A model generated the notes under the pieces. That model saw only the letters and a list, made by a program, of their open reading frames with translations. It searched no databases and was not told the origin of the DNA. From contig JAQGDQ010000228.1 in the NCBI GenBank assembly GCA_030141605.1, positions 186,001 through 250,000 on the forward strand: 64,000 nt of DNA, written 5' to 3'. Shown here one piece after another: positions 15,203-28,800 of the stretch. Made by a program: the position numbers and the translations under genes. The number at the start of each line of letters is the position of its first letter. Positions within the stretch are counted from its first letter, which is position 1. The stretch is from Tubiluchus corallicola. Its lineage: Eukaryota; Priapulida; Priapulimorpha; Priapulimorphida; Tubiluchidae.

Positions 15203-16912
15203 CCAGATCAACATCCACACATCCACATGGAACCATATCCACGTAGATCAACATCCACATAGAACCATATCCACGTAGATCAACATCCACATAGAACCAT
15301 ATCCAAGTAGATCAATAGCCACATAGACCCATTTCCAAGTAGATAAACAACCCCATAGAACCATATCCAAGTAGATCAACAGCCACATAGAACCATATCC
15401 AAGCAGATCAACATCCACATAGAACCATATCCAAGTAAATGAACAGCCACATAGAACCATATCCAAGTAGATCAAGAGATCCACATAGAACCATTTCCAA
15501 GTAAATGAACATCCACATAGAACTATATCCAAGTAGATCAACAGCCACATAGAACCATATCCAAGTAGATCAACATCCACATAGAACCATATCCAAGTAG
15601 ATCAACAGCCACATAGAACCATTTCCAAGTAAATGAACATCCACATAGAACTATATCCAAGTAGATCAACAGCCACATAGAACCATATCCAAGTAGATCA
15701 AGAGATCCACATAGAACCATTTCCAAGTAGATCAACTGTCTCATAGAACCATATCCTAGTAGATCAACATCCACATAGAACCATATCCAAGTAGATCAAC
15801 AGCCACGTAGAACCATATCTAAGTAGATCAACAGCCACATAGAACCATATCCAAGTAGATCAACAGCCACATAGAACCATATCCAAGTAGATCAACATCC
15901 ACATAGAACCATATCCAAGCAGATCAACATCCACATAGAACCATATCCAAGTAGATCAACAGCCACATAGAACCATATCCAAGCAGATCAACAGCCACAT
16001 AGAACCACATCCAAGTAGATTAACAGCCACATAGAACCATATCCAAGTAGATCAACAGCCACATAGATCCATATCCAAGCAGATCAACATCCACATAGAA
16101 CCATATCCAAGTAAATGAACAGCCACATAGAACCATATCCAAGTAAATGAACAGCCACATAGAACCACATCCAAGCAGATCAACATCCACACATCCACAT
16201 AGAACCATATCCAAGTAGATCAACTGTCTCATAGAACCATATCCTAGTAGATCAACATCCACATAGAACCATATCCATGTAGATCAACAGCCACGTAGAA
16301 CCATATCTAAGTAGATCAACAGCCACATAGAACCATATCCAAGTAGATCAACAGCCACATAGAACCATATCCAAGTAGATCAACATCCACATAGAACCAT
16401 ATCCAAGCAGATCAACATCCACATAGAACCATATCCAAGTAGATCAACAGCCACATAGAACCATATCCAAGCAGATCAACAGCCACATAGAACCACATCC
16501 AAGTAGATTAACAGCCACATAGAACCATATCCAAGTAGATCAACAGCCACATAGAACCATATCCAAGTAGATCAACAGCCTCATAGAACCATATCCAAGT
16601 AGATCAACAGCCACATAGAACCATATCCAAGTAAATGAACAGCCACATAGAATCATATCCAAGCAGATCAACAGCCACATAGAACCATATCCAAGCAGAT
16701 CAACAGCCACATAGAACCATATCCAAGCAGATCAACAGCCACATAGAACCATATCCAAGTAAATGAACAGCCACATAGAACCATATCCAAGCAGATCAAC
16801 AGCCACATAGAACCATATCCAAGCAGATCAACAGCCACATAGAACCATATCCAAGCAGATAAACTACCCCATAGAACCATATCCAAGTAGATTAACTGTC
16901 TCATAGAACCCA
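15203..16912. repeat. Minisatellite array, 32-bp unit, about 53 copies
   Basis: The unit is AGCCACATAGAACCATATCC plus AAGTAGATCAAC, with variants ATCC for AGCC, AAGCAG for AAGTAG and AAATGAAC for AGATCAAC. Spacing is exactly 32 bp for most units, with occasional 2-bp or larger irregularities (CAAGAGATCC; ACATCCACACATCC). A block of variants containing AACTGTCTCATAG recurs about 488 bp apart (15736 and 16224), showing higher-order duplication. Because 32 is not a multiple of 3, one unit cycles through all frames. The open minus-strand frames are a by-product and are not annotated as genes. Confidence 0.97.
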
Positions 16913-17705
16913 CAGTTTTAATTTTTTAGACAATTTGGACTATATAAACAGGACTGTTTTAAGTATTAATGGCAGGACCCTACTTTATATGGATGGTTGT
17001 GGCGGGACCGGAAGGTATTTTGCAACCAAATCGCTACAACGCGTCTACGTTAACCAAGCATCGCCAGTGGTCACTCGGGGTCACCGTAAGAAAGTGAAAT
17101 TATGAATAAAGATTCAGAAAAGCAAATTTCTGAATGTGCTAGTTTGAAAGTTGGCTAACTTTCTTTTATCTTATATGTTCATTTAATCCCTTTACCTTCT
17201 CATCTTTTACCAATCACATCTTTCATCTTCATCATCGTCTACATCTCAATGCATTGCATTTGATCCCTCCTTTTATTTTGCACTTTGCACTCCTCGGCTC
17301 CAGCCTTTACAATTTTTCTTCCTGGGTGGAGTCCAATTTGATTTATTTGATAGGTTACACTCGTATATGTATACGTTTTTCTTTTTTTCACTTCTTGTAC
17401 TATTGCTTGTTCGGTTATTGTTAGTACTCTGTTTGTTTGCATTATGCATCTGGAAAATAGGCACGATACACATATAAATAAATAAATGAATTAACAAAAT
17501 AGCGATAGTTAGTGTTAGGCAAGAGTTAATGTTGTTTTCCCAACTAGGCAAGTTGTAGTTATGAGACTGTGTTTGATTAAGAACCCCATTTATAAAAGGT
17601 TTGAGACAAGAACTGGATAAAATAAACAGGATATTATAAGACAGCGGTACCCAGTATCTGATATGCTTTTACCATCTACGTGCGTAGATAGACAAAACAT
17701 AGTAA
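16913..17705. other. Intergenic DNA, no gene seen
   Basis: Short frames at 17.24-17.55 kb (-) have no domain. The segment GGCAGGACCC...GGCGGGACCGG near 16.97-17.01 kb resembles short motifs near 3.87 and 3.90 kb, perhaps an old dispersed repeat. Confidence 0.5.
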
Positions 17706-17900
17706 CTAAGTGTGTGCGTCTGTGTGTGTGTGTGTGTGTGTGTATGTGTGTGTGTGTGTGTGTGCATGCGTGCGTGCGTGAGAGCGAGCGAGCAAGCGAG
17801 CAAGCAAGCGATCAAGCAAGCAAGCAAGCAAGCAAGCAAGTAAGTAGGTAAGCAAGCTAGCTAGCTGGCAAGCAGGCAAGCAAGCAAGGAAGCAAGTAAG
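17706..17900. repeat. Compound microsatellite (TG)n-(GCGA/GCAA)n
   Basis: TG repeats to about 17764, then GCGT/GCGA and AGCAAGCAAGCA tetranucleotide repeats degenerating to about 17900. Confidence 0.95.
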
Positions 17901-19791
17901 TCCGTTAAGTAATTAAGTTCATTGGGTTAAAAGCTATTTATATGGTATTGCACATAATTTAGACAGATGCTTATTTTACATATTTATACCATTTGCAATA
18001 AAAGTACAATAAAATCACCCCCACGAACAGGAGAGAACAAAATAAAAACATTTTCTTTACTTGAAAGTTCGTTCACTTTTTATTTATTGTTATTCCTTAC
18101 GGAGACCAAACAAACAGACACGAAAGAAAAGCCTGAAAAGACAAATTTTTTGTTCCTTTTAGTGTTGAGAGCAAAAAGGTCCAGATCGGACGGTTGTGAA
18201 AAATTTTACCTTTCGACTTATTGTAGTCGCAAATATTATTCCTAAAATTCACTTTCAAATGCTGGGATAATCGAATAAAAATGGCTTGTTCGACAGCTCA
18301 GCAGCTACACCCGGAAAGTGCAATAAAATGTTTAATTGCAACTCAGAAACGAGAAGATTTCTAATTACTATCTAGATGAAAATATGTTTGTCCATTCTGC
18401 CCGCTGTTTTAGCACTCCCGCAGTCTTGTTGCTATCTGCTATTAGAACCATCATTGTCACGTGACAATTTTAGGATCAGTTTAGGACATTAACCAAAGTG
18501 ACGACCAAATGGCGTCCAGAATAGTTCTTTTTGGGCACTATTACAGAATGACATTATAACAGCATTATAGCAGACGTTATAGCAGAATGACATTCTATTA
18601 TATATATAGTCATGCAAGGTGTCACTTACCAATCAACATGTTTCGGGGAAGGTTTTAGACTAATGTCAATTTAGGTCTTCCCTCAATATTGCGCTAAGAT
18701 GGCGTCCAAACTAACAGCCGCAATGCAGCTAGTTAATGATAATGGTGGATCCAAGCGGCTGTTTTCTAAGGCGCGGTCTATTAATATCGCATGTAAAATT
18801 CAGCGAATAAAAATTTCCAACAAGAGTTGTTGAAAAGGATTGCCTACAGAAGTGTCCTTGCAATTCCTTGTTTTAGTGGACTCTACTCCTCTCCCCATGG
18901 GAATTTCGTGCGTTTTTCATCTTCGGGTATTTCTTTCACGCATTACCTCCCACGACAATGCGATGGACAGCCCTCGCTGAAAACTGAATCACAAAGAGAG
19001 CATTAAAATTCACAGCAATTTGTCTTAAAATTTGACGAGTAAATGTGCATCCATTAAAAATAAATGCAAAGATCAAAGAACGTGCATTATATTCATTTGT
19101 TTTCCATTAAATGATTCCTCACAAGACATGCTTGATAAACGACGGTGTCAGTCATATGGATGTATGTCAGTTTTTCACTTCATTACAAACTCAATTTGTG
19201 CATTTTGTGGTCTTTTAATATGCGCTACTAATCGCGTTAAGTGGCAGAAACATAAATAAATTTAATGCATAATTAACTGTTATTGTTTTATTAAAACTGC
19301 TACCATGTTAATTTGCTGATGCAGGTTGCGCTGGCAGGTCCCAGCGGCATTTTGCTATTAAAACGTCGTTTTTCTGCTGCCATTGTGGTATTAGACTTTT
19401 GATGCTAATGCATGAGTTTTTGTTTTTTTGGAAAGTCTTAGTTAAAATTTGACGTCGTGGTTTCTTACAAGAGAAACAATATATTAACTGTAAAAATCTC
19501 TTTTATCGTTCAACACAATTGCAGTTCTTCGGGTTTAGAAGCTAAGGGGTAGATCTAAGAGCATTTATAAAATACATTTTTATAAAAGAAAATGGCAGCA
19601 AGCACATAGCATTTATGCTAGCCATATTTACAATACATTTACAATCACAGTTATGAAACAAATACGTGGGCAGTAAAAATTTTATCATTAAACTAGAAAA
19701 AACTTGAAAACTTAAAAAACCTTAAAAGAAATGCTTGAAAAGTAATCATAATAATCGTTTTACAACCTAAAAATTGCTTACATTGCCTCGC
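17901..19791. other. Intergenic DNA, no supportable gene
   Basis: No family-like reading frame. ATGGCGTCC occurs at about 18510 and again in AAGATGGCGTCC at about 18700, which resembles a YY1-type site. The 18.70-19.05 kb stretch is free of obvious repeats and could be regulatory. Confidence 0.45.
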
Positions 19792-20110
19792 TCATTCTGA
19801 TGACATGTCCTGAGCAAAGAAGTTACTGTTTCGTGATGGTGAACTTGATGTTCTGGATGTCTTTCGAGGGCGGCAATGTTGGTGACTTACTACGACATAC
19901 AGGACAGAGAGAAACTTTTGATGATTGAACGGTTCAAATTTTTTGATGTCACGATAATTGAGCTTCCAAGTTTTGCAGCCATAGAAAGAAGCTTGAGATG
20001 ACGACAGTTTCATCATTTCGCAAGTTTTTCAAAGGCCACGCGAGCTGCTTGCTGCGCGATGCCTCTTTTGGAAGTGTACTTGTCGGACACCAATTTCTAG
20101 ATAGAGAAAG
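19792..20110 (-). mobile_element. LINE reverse-transcriptase C-terminal remnant
   Basis: The minus-strand frame reads SFYGCKTWKLNYRDIKKFE then FNHQKFLSVLY. This resembles the post-RT region of non-LTR elements (LYGCETWTLxxRDIKxLExF-HQRxLRxIL). A frame shift is needed to continue (TNIAALERHPEHQ). Decayed, with no intact open frame. Confidence 0.6.
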
Positions 20111-22339
20111 CGAACCAGCTGATAAAACAATTTATTAACTCAACAACTTACACACTTCAATTGTTTGCACCGACTATGTAATTCTACGCATTCTATACAT
20201 TGCTTAGGTAATGCGCAAAGTATCTAGAAAAGGTTAAATTCAACACGATTTATCTTCACTTTATATTTTGCCAAACTCACTTTATGCATTTTGTGTGTAT
20301 TGCGCAAGACATAGGAAAAATGTGAAAAAGCCGCAGCAAAAACATTTATTTCTCAAAGCACAGGCATTATATATAATTTACAATTTATAATTTACCATTA
20401 ACTGGGTGAAAACTTTATTTATTCAAGAGAGCACGCAGACATTACATACAAAATACCTGAAAACAAATAAAACAAATAATGTTACATATCACATTATGAA
20501 ACAAAAAAATAACACCAGGTCTTGAAGAATGCCATAAACCCAACTATACATGCACATGCAACACTCAAAGATTTATAACAAAATTAACAATAAAACTGTG
20601 TAAATATTAGAATTTATAGATTGTTCATAATTAGAAAACATTTACTTATTAAATTACAAGCAATTAATAATCTTTCTTTGTCGTTGCTTCCTGCCAAAAA
20701 CAAATATTTAACATCATTGCTCATACGTATAGGTGTAAATTCAGGACAAATGCTTGAAATATCAGTGAAAGTTTTTTCTCTATCCATTTTATCTTGTTCG
20801 CAATTCATTAAGAACCGTTGCTCGCTTTCAATGGCTGATTCTTCCCAATATATGTGTTGGTTGACAGGACGCTTATGATACCCTCCTGTTTCAGTAGCCA
20901 ATGTGAGCGAAATGATTGAAAATGTTGCAAAAATTTTAGTATTTTTTGCACTACAAACTTATCTTCTAGCTTAAACTCTTGTATATATTTGCTGTTGTTC
21001 CTACTTTTATTTCCTTCATTATATTTGTAATAGGCCTTTTAATTTCGAATTTCTAATTTCCTGCAAAGATTGTCTGTAATATATAAACTGGCTACAAATT
21101 TACTTTTTAAATCAATTTTAAAATATAATTGCATAAAAGGTACAAACTGCTATCAAAATAAATGATCACAATCATTATAATGATTCCAGACTAATGTCTG
21201 AGTAGCAGCATTAGTAGCAGAAGCAATATAGCTAGGCTGTTGCTATTTGGACTTTGTAGTTAAGTTTGGTTTCTGCAAGGTTCTTATCTGTTACCGGAAA
21301 AAACTGCCAATTTTTGGTAGTTGCTTTAGTCACTCTTCACGCTGCTTTTTCTGTTTCTTTTCTGGTGTCCGCTTGTAATCTGTTTTCTTCAATGTGAAAG
21401 TTCAAAAATTTACAAGCTTTTTGTTTAAAATATGGTTACTTAAACATTCACACCTAAAATCATTTTAAAATTACGTATAAAGAGTTAGGTTTGCTAAATA
21501 AATAAATTTTTAAATTACACTTTTGAAAAGCCGCAAATGTTGTAAAAAATCTAAGATTTTAGCTGCTTTGCCGGTTGCGAGGCCCAAAGTTTGTTTAACT
21601 TACATCTAAGTCCAGCACTGCATAGCAAATATATGTTTTTATGTACACCTGCTATGTTTCGTTTCAAGTTGCCAGTTTCGCAATGGATGCTACATGCCAA
21701 ACCACACGCTTATTGGATTATTTCAGATTATTTCTATAAGAAATTTTAACATTTCACAAAGACAATTTCCGTGAAGAATTCACTATTCACTAGTCAAAAT
21801 TATGCTTAAACTTTATGATTTACACAGCGGATAACAGATTCGCTATTGACAATTTAAATTAGAGAGAATAAACGTGTTCTAGGTTAAACAAGAAACATCT
21901 TATCATTAAAGTTAACATAAATTAGTTGGCAATAACTGTATGAATCGATAAACAATGGGTAATTTTAATTCCATTAGTTGAGTTTTACAGAATTTCTCGG
22001 TTACATTTTGTACATGATATATATATATATATATATATAATATATATATTAATAAAACTGCTGCGTAAAAAATAGCTTTGTTGCGACAAAATATAGTCTT
22101 TGTCCAGAAATGGTCTCTTTGTATACAAACACAAAATTCCTGACAACACTAGTTAAGCTTAGCAAATTTTAGCCAATTGTTATTAAAACAGTTATTATTA
22201 ATTGTAATTTATATATACATGTCATTGTAATCAAATGCGCTGAGTAGTTTTGCAATAAATGCTATCACCTTTCATACATCAGCCATAAATCCAAGGAGAA
22301 AACTACCGATAAATAAATAAACCTTTCCGAATAAGTCTG
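20111..22339. other. Upstream intergenic DNA of Tlx, no gene seen
   Basis: Complementary short frames at 20.61-20.90 kb have no recognisable domain. About 20.20-20.36 kb resembles 59.40-59.55 kb (CACTTTATGCATTTT, TGTGAAAAAGCC, GCAAAAACATTTATTTC), a dispersed repeat. A (TA)n run is at 22018-22049. Confidence 0.45.
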
Positions 22340-22614
22340 TTGCAATCATCTAAATGGGAAAGTAGGCGGCGCTTCTTATTCCCATGGACCATGCTTGTCA
22401 TTTATTGGCTGCTGGATAAAATGCGCAGCCGGTAAAATCGTCTGCTTTTTGCCCCTAAGTGGCGTTTCAGAATGTCGATTAATTGTTAGGTTCTAATCGG
22501 AACAGCAGATTACATGTAGAAGTTATTGTGAGCACAGTAGCAAGTGGTTAGCCAGCGTGTTGGCTGGCTAAGAAACGGGCGTCACACTTAAGTTAAAAAA
22601 ACAATATTGCGAGC
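22340..22614 (+). promoter_or_regulatory. Probable Tlx proximal promoter and 5' UTR
   Basis: This is less AT-rich than its surroundings. It contains CCATGGACCATG, an ATTGG (inverted CCAAT) near 22.40 kb, and a GGCTGC/GCAGCC imperfect palindrome around GGATAAAATGC. It runs up to the start codon. No transcription start can be placed from sequence alone. Confidence 0.35.
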
Positions 22615-22891
22615 ATGGCCGTGTGTGAAGAAACGACAGAAAACCGCGAAGCTGAACTGCCGGCTAAGTTAACTTTTAGCATCGACACGATTTTGGGCAA
22701 AGAAGTAAAACAACGCAATGAGCTGATGTTTCACAACACTGAGATTCCACCTCTTTCATTTTTTCCGGTTTCGCATGTTGGTTCTTCAAGTTCAGTCATC
22801 AAAGTTCCAGCACATCGACCACCCACTGCACCACCACTACACCTGCCTTGGTTAGATCCACTAGGTAGACTTGCAAGAGATAGGCTAACAG
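22615..22891 (+). CDS. Tlx: Tlx exon 1 (coding part)
   Basis: Encodes residues 1-92 plus the first base of codon 93, carrying the eh1 motif and PW motif. The donor is ACAG|GTAAGT with GT at 22892-22893. Confidence 0.93.
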
Positions 22892-25800
22892 GTAAGTTAA
22901 GCTTACAGCATATAAATACCTAACTGTAATTACTAAAATTATATATACGGGTGCAATAAAAATGCAAATGTAATAATACTCACGTTTATTTTGAATTGAT
23001 TGAATAATAAACTGACACTGACAAACTGTGCTACCCTACTGTGCTGTATTGTGGGAATTAGGTGTACTTTTAAATGAACTTATAGATGTATTATGAGTGA
23101 TATTATTAACTTAAGATAAATTATAAGTATGTGATTAATCAAGAGGAATCGAATGTCTGCAAAGCAACAAATTTAATGATGTATTTTTATAACTTTACCC
23201 GTTGGCATGTTATGTTAAAATATAACGCCATCTTTATAAATAAAAGAACAAAATGACGAAGTAAATTCTCAAGTTCAGGCAACAGAAAATCACATTACTT
23301 TATTTTGCAGATTATTCAATTTCGTAGCATTCATTGTTTCACAAAACACAAACTCAGTGGTTCATTGTGAATTTTATCATGAAATATTTGCCTTCCGGGT
23401 CGCTTATGCCTGAGATTTACCGGTAAAAATATGACTTTACAACTATAAGCCGATAGAAATGAAATTTTATTGTCAATTATTTAAAAAACTTCATGTGAGT
23501 GTTGTACAACATTGTGATATATAAAAAGCTGTCATAAATGTTAAAATTCTTGCATGTAGAAACGTATTACATTATGTAATTCATTTAGTAGTGATTGTAA
23601 AATTGCGCAGCGTACATGTTTGTTTGTGGTAAATATATTTAATATGTAAAGAAATCAGAATTATCTTACACGATTAAATTAAAAACGAGCACCTATTTGG
23701 ATGTACACTTTTCGTGCTTTAACACCTGTTAAACTGTTTTTAAACCCTCAAGCGTGTCAGCCCATCATTTGTAAATAGCACTGTTGTTCCCAAGACGAAA
23801 TATATTTAATCCTATTTTGAAGTTATTTTGTAAGACATTTAATATAAGGACAGAACTGGCAGTCAAGGGAGCCTAATTTAATAACAGGAACACAACAATA
23901 GCAAATAATTAATTTAGTTAAAAATTTAGTTTTTTTGTAATTGATGTTATCTCATTCAGTTTCATGTAGTTAAACCGTTGTTTCATTGACTAAGGAGGTT
24001 TTCATGGTATATTTAACTTTTTAATGCATTTCATTTACTTTTTATTTTCGTATATCACGTATCATATACAGACTGTGCCCGCATACAGGTACGATGAGTA
24101 TATTATCAACTGTATTATCAAGTTTATAATTTACAAGTAGCTTTACCTCTCCAAGACAAAATGTCATTAATCCCGTAGTAAAGTTATTTTTTAAATTGTT
24201 AATGCTACTCTTTGCCAAATTTTTACTATTAAAAAGAAATGTACATTTCAATGAGAAAACCGTAAACAATTTCGTGATACAATTCCGTACATTGTCACAC
24301 AGCAATTTAAACGGAATTCGCATTTAACATGAGTGTTGCCACTAATTATTATTTCCTTCGGTGACCTCATTACACCGTGAGAAAAGAGTTAGATAGTCAT
24401 TGTAAGAGAGAAGGTGCGCCGAAAGCTAGGAGTGAGTTACAGTACTTCTATATACTTACTAAGTACCGCCACTAATGACATAAATGATTTTTATTAACCT
24501 TGGGAAAAGATGACTGGGTTGGCGTGTGCTTAGTAATGCTGGGCCTGGTATGGAAATGGATGGGTGATTACCAGAAAATGGTTTTTGGGCGGTTTTATTT
24601 ATCCTGCTGTCTCTGGAATTTATCTAGTTGATGGAGGATGTCAAATGAGGGCCTTATGTGTGGCCAAGACACATCCATGATTCGTTATTATCCTTCATAT
24701 TGGGATGAGTTCCGGTACTTGTTCACATTACAGTGGGCTTATATGAACCTTTGCTTCTCTAGCCCTACTGAACCTACTGCAGTACAATTATTCTTTTATG
24801 ATAACGATAGTGTATGAAACATTATAATTTAATACAGTACGAAGTAACAATTTTGATGTCACTGTGCATTTAACGTCATTGTATTGTACTGAATGTCATA
24901 ATAATAAAAACTTCAAACTTCAAAAAACTGCTACAAGAGCAGCGTAATAGGCAAATCAGGGTGCCCTTATTAAATCATGATCATTATTATTTCTAATAAA
25001 TAAAAACAACTGTTAAAGATATTGATGCACCTGTATCATGGTGATAGTGGCTTCTTGATACAGTTTCAGTATGCGCTTAAGTTCTGGAGTTTCTAAATTT
25101 GACTGCAGTTAAAACAAGTCAATGACGAATATGTATGGAAATTATATAGGCAGGGCCTATTTCAACCTAAGCGAGGCCCGGGGAAGTGGGGCATGTGAGG
25201 CCTCCTCCTTTGTTCGCCGTATACAGTATGGTCGCATAAAGCAAAAAAAAACAATGTTACCTCGACGGGAGGCCCCCCTGGAGGGTGAGGCCCCGGGGAA
25301 GTATCCCCACTTCCCCCCTGAAATAGGCCCTGCATAGAGGTCCATAATTCGTCTCAAGAGGTCTCTCTTAAACGGCGTTTATCAGACATACGGAATGCCT
25401 TATGCGTTTTGCGTAAAAATAACTGCACTGTTTTTGATGCACCGCTTATCAGACATGCGTTATTGCGTTATTTTTTCTGCAGCTATTTTTTTATTGATTT
25501 TTTATTCTGCACGTGGATACCCATAACGCATACGCATCCGGATGCTACGTAAACACCACTTAACATATTACGCACTCCAGATGTGTGGTAATTTTTTGGT
25601 AAACGCTTTAGTGGCTTCATTTAGGAGTATTTTAACGCTTTTTATTGAATATGAATTACTGATCTTAGATCAATGAGATTTGTCTGGTTAGTTAATTTTT
25701 TGTTTATTTTTTGCTTTTCCTTTGTTTGTATAGCTGTCATTCAATTGCAAGTGCATGGGAGCTAATACATAATTCTGCTAGAGCAATTTTAGCATCGCGG

Positions 25801-28800
25801 GTTATAGTATTAGTTTGCAAATAATTTTCTAATTGGTATTTTTCCTTGACTTCGCAATAAGTCCTAAATTTGTTTCCGTCGTTATTTTTAGTGTTGTGCA
25901 TTCTGTTAATTTCTTCTTTCCACTTTTCCACCATACATGGTTTTGAGTTTCTGTTTTTTACTGTACTATAAGCGTTTGTTGTTCACAGCGTTTTCATGTT
26001 CCCATACTTGTTCGAAGCCTGTTTTGTTTAAAATGCCCTTTTTTACAAATTCGTCCAGCTGAATACATTACTGTCTGATGGAAGAAACGGTGGAACACAT
26101 CCACAATACTTATCTGAATTTTGTTCTAAAACATGTAGTATAAAATATACATATGAAATTTTGCACTTTGCGAAATAGAAACTTCCAAAATATTTAATTA
26201 ACCCACTAAGCTTAAAGATCGACAAACTTACACTGGTTTGCTTTGCTACTCGACTGATGTATCGTTGGACGGACACAGACTAATTTAGCTCTGAAAATTT
26301 CAATTTGGTTTATTGTACCATTAGTTATTTGCTAACGAATAAGTAGTATATTATGGCACTTGCAAATCGTTAGTCTACTAGAACTCAAGATGACTTGGCT
26401 TTGAAAAACGACACCGTGGTGAATGTGTAGGTCTATTTACTTACTTGTTTTATTAAAAGTAAAATTTAAGTGAAATTAAATCACAGTAAAACCTTGTCTG
26501 CGTTTCAGTGACTCGGCGTATAGGTCATCCGTATCAGAACAGGACTCCTCCGAAAAGGAAGAAACCCCGAACATCATTTTCTCGAATGCAGATAGCAGAA
26601 CTGGAAAAACGCTTTCACAAGCAAAAATATTTAGCATCTGCTGAACGCTCAAGTCTTGCTGGAAGTCTGAAGATGACCGATGCACAAGTTAAAACCTGGT
26701 TTCAGAACCGAAGAACAAAATGGAGGTTTGTGGTTTGATATGCCCGACAACACCGTAAATAAAGATAAATACGAAGAAATGGATTAATTAGAAATAATAC
26801 TTTATACCTTAATGTTACGAACAACAACTTAACAGGTACAGAAACTCTCGACCTCCCGCGGAGCACTACATAATGAAAAAGTAGTCCGTATTAAAATAGT
26901 GCCGGATATTGTTACAGTTAGTATGCCACAAAGCTTTAAAGTTAGTGAATTCACCGGGGAAGAGTAAGGTCTCGTTTGTCTGTGCATTGATCAATGGGAC
27001 GTACAGTTACAGTCATGTTCTTGGGTCATATAGGTTAAAAATAACGAAAGAAGGAGAAAAATCAAAGCAGTTTGGTAGACAAGGTTTATAATACTTCTAG
27101 AGCGTTAGTAATCCCAAAAACAAATGTTTTGTCAGGTGGAAATTATTTATGACTTTTATTTATTAGAATTTATCACTATATTTCTGCATTTTCAGCTGTT
27201 TATTTCTCTAAACACTGAATGTTGAAGAAGAAAAGGAAGAATAAATTATGTCCAAAGTTAATCTGAAGCATTTTTGTTTATTAGTGAACATTCGTATTTC
27301 GCCAGCATTAATTACTTGCTATAAATAAATATAAAAATAAAGAACTATATAAAAAAATAAAAGAAGAACTTTGGACAAGAAAAATAAAAAGACACCGTTT
27401 AAGATGGATTGGGCATATGCTTAGACTATTTGACGATAATCCAGTCTAGATAGCTCCTCAACAAGCCATAGAACCAGCCAAAAAACTTGCAGGAGGACAA
27501 ATGTTAACATATTTAGATTTCGAACAGAAAGATTTAAACACTTCAGCACTGTTCCTTAGAGATAAATGCACTTGGGGCATTGCAGCGAGTAGGGATCATG
27601 ACATAGGGAGGTGAACAGAATCATGTCCCTGGACGTATGATTCACTGGATGATGATGACGATGAACTACTTTTGTATAAGAAACTTTATGTAAAAATGCA
27701 CGCGAAGAGCTAGTGATTGGCATACTTGTTAATCTGCGAAGTAAGGAATAAAAAGAAGAGTTAAACGAACATACAAATGAACAAACGAACGAAGGAGCGA
27801 ACGGATGAACAAACGAACAGACGAAAGACTGACCAGTCACCAACTAATGAAAATGACCGAACGAAGAAGTTAACGAATAAATGAGTAAATAAATTGACTG
27901 AGTAACTAAATGACAGATTGACCGACCAATTGGCTGGTAAACAGGAAAACAGGCAAATGTAAATGATGAGTTTCTTGTTAAGTATACAATAGCGAAGCTG
28001 CAAAGTGTATAAACAGAGTCACGTATTAATCAGAAAACGTGAGTCACAGAGTCTGATATGAAAAATATACCACACACACACACATATATATATATATACG
28101 TTAACTACGGCTTATATTCATTTAATGTACATGGGGCAGAGTTTACTAATCATGAGCATCCCAGCGGAAATCATCCTGACTCACACCAAAACAGGGACAG
28201 GTGTTGCGCCATAGGCACGCAGTGTGGAATGATTGAAACACTCCCCAAGGAAAAATTATCGTTAATTTGACTTTGTTCATTTATGGATGTGGATTAAGTG
28301 GTCATTAAATACTGACGTTAATGTGAGCAAGAGGAATTAAACGTATGTCATTATGTGCTGATGCTCATGTGAATAATGTGGTTGTCTAAGGTATCAGCTG
28401 TCCAAATATGTATATATATAAAGATGACAGCCAGCACCCACTTAAGAAAAGACATGGTTTTATTAAGATACAAAATATGCAACGTTTCGACATGGCTACA
28501 TGTCATGTTCACGCGACAATCACCTAAATAAAAATACAATGTAAATAATATATACAAAAATCAACACTGTGACAAGCAAACTAAACAATGCTAAATAGCA
28601 AACTTACAAATCGTGTTATACAAAGCCGAAGCCAAAAATACAGTTAAGTTATTCCAACACACTTCGTTCAGAAACTGTGGAATGGTTAAAAATGAGTTTA
28701 TGAAACGACGTAAATTAAAATTTACAAAGTTAGATGGCTGTTTGAAGTTGACGTGCAGAGATTTGTAATTTATTTGTTGAACGTTAAGATATTTTTCATG

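Larger units (their letters stand above)
22892..26508 (+). other. Tlx intron 1
   Basis: 3617 bp with canonical ends. It holds a 5S-like SINE fragment (about 24.5 kb) and a GC-rich hAT MITE (25151-25332). Short frames at 24.04-24.32, 25.74-25.93 and 26.04-26.28 kb (-) have no domain. Confidence 0.85.

Noticed and set aside
15203-16912. CRISPR-like regular repeats
   Set aside because: Repeats are back to back without unique spacers, in a eukaryotic genome. The same holds for the 35-bp array at 33.8-34.9 kb.
15248-16913. Several overlapping open minus-strand frames encoding DLLGYGSMW / LIYLDMVLCGC-like repeats
   Set aside because: They are the 32-bp minisatellite read in three frames. There is no start context, conserved domain or splice support.
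24519-24600. 5S rRNA gene
   Set aside because: It is too short and diverged, and lacks the 5' half and the terminator run expected of a working 5S gene.
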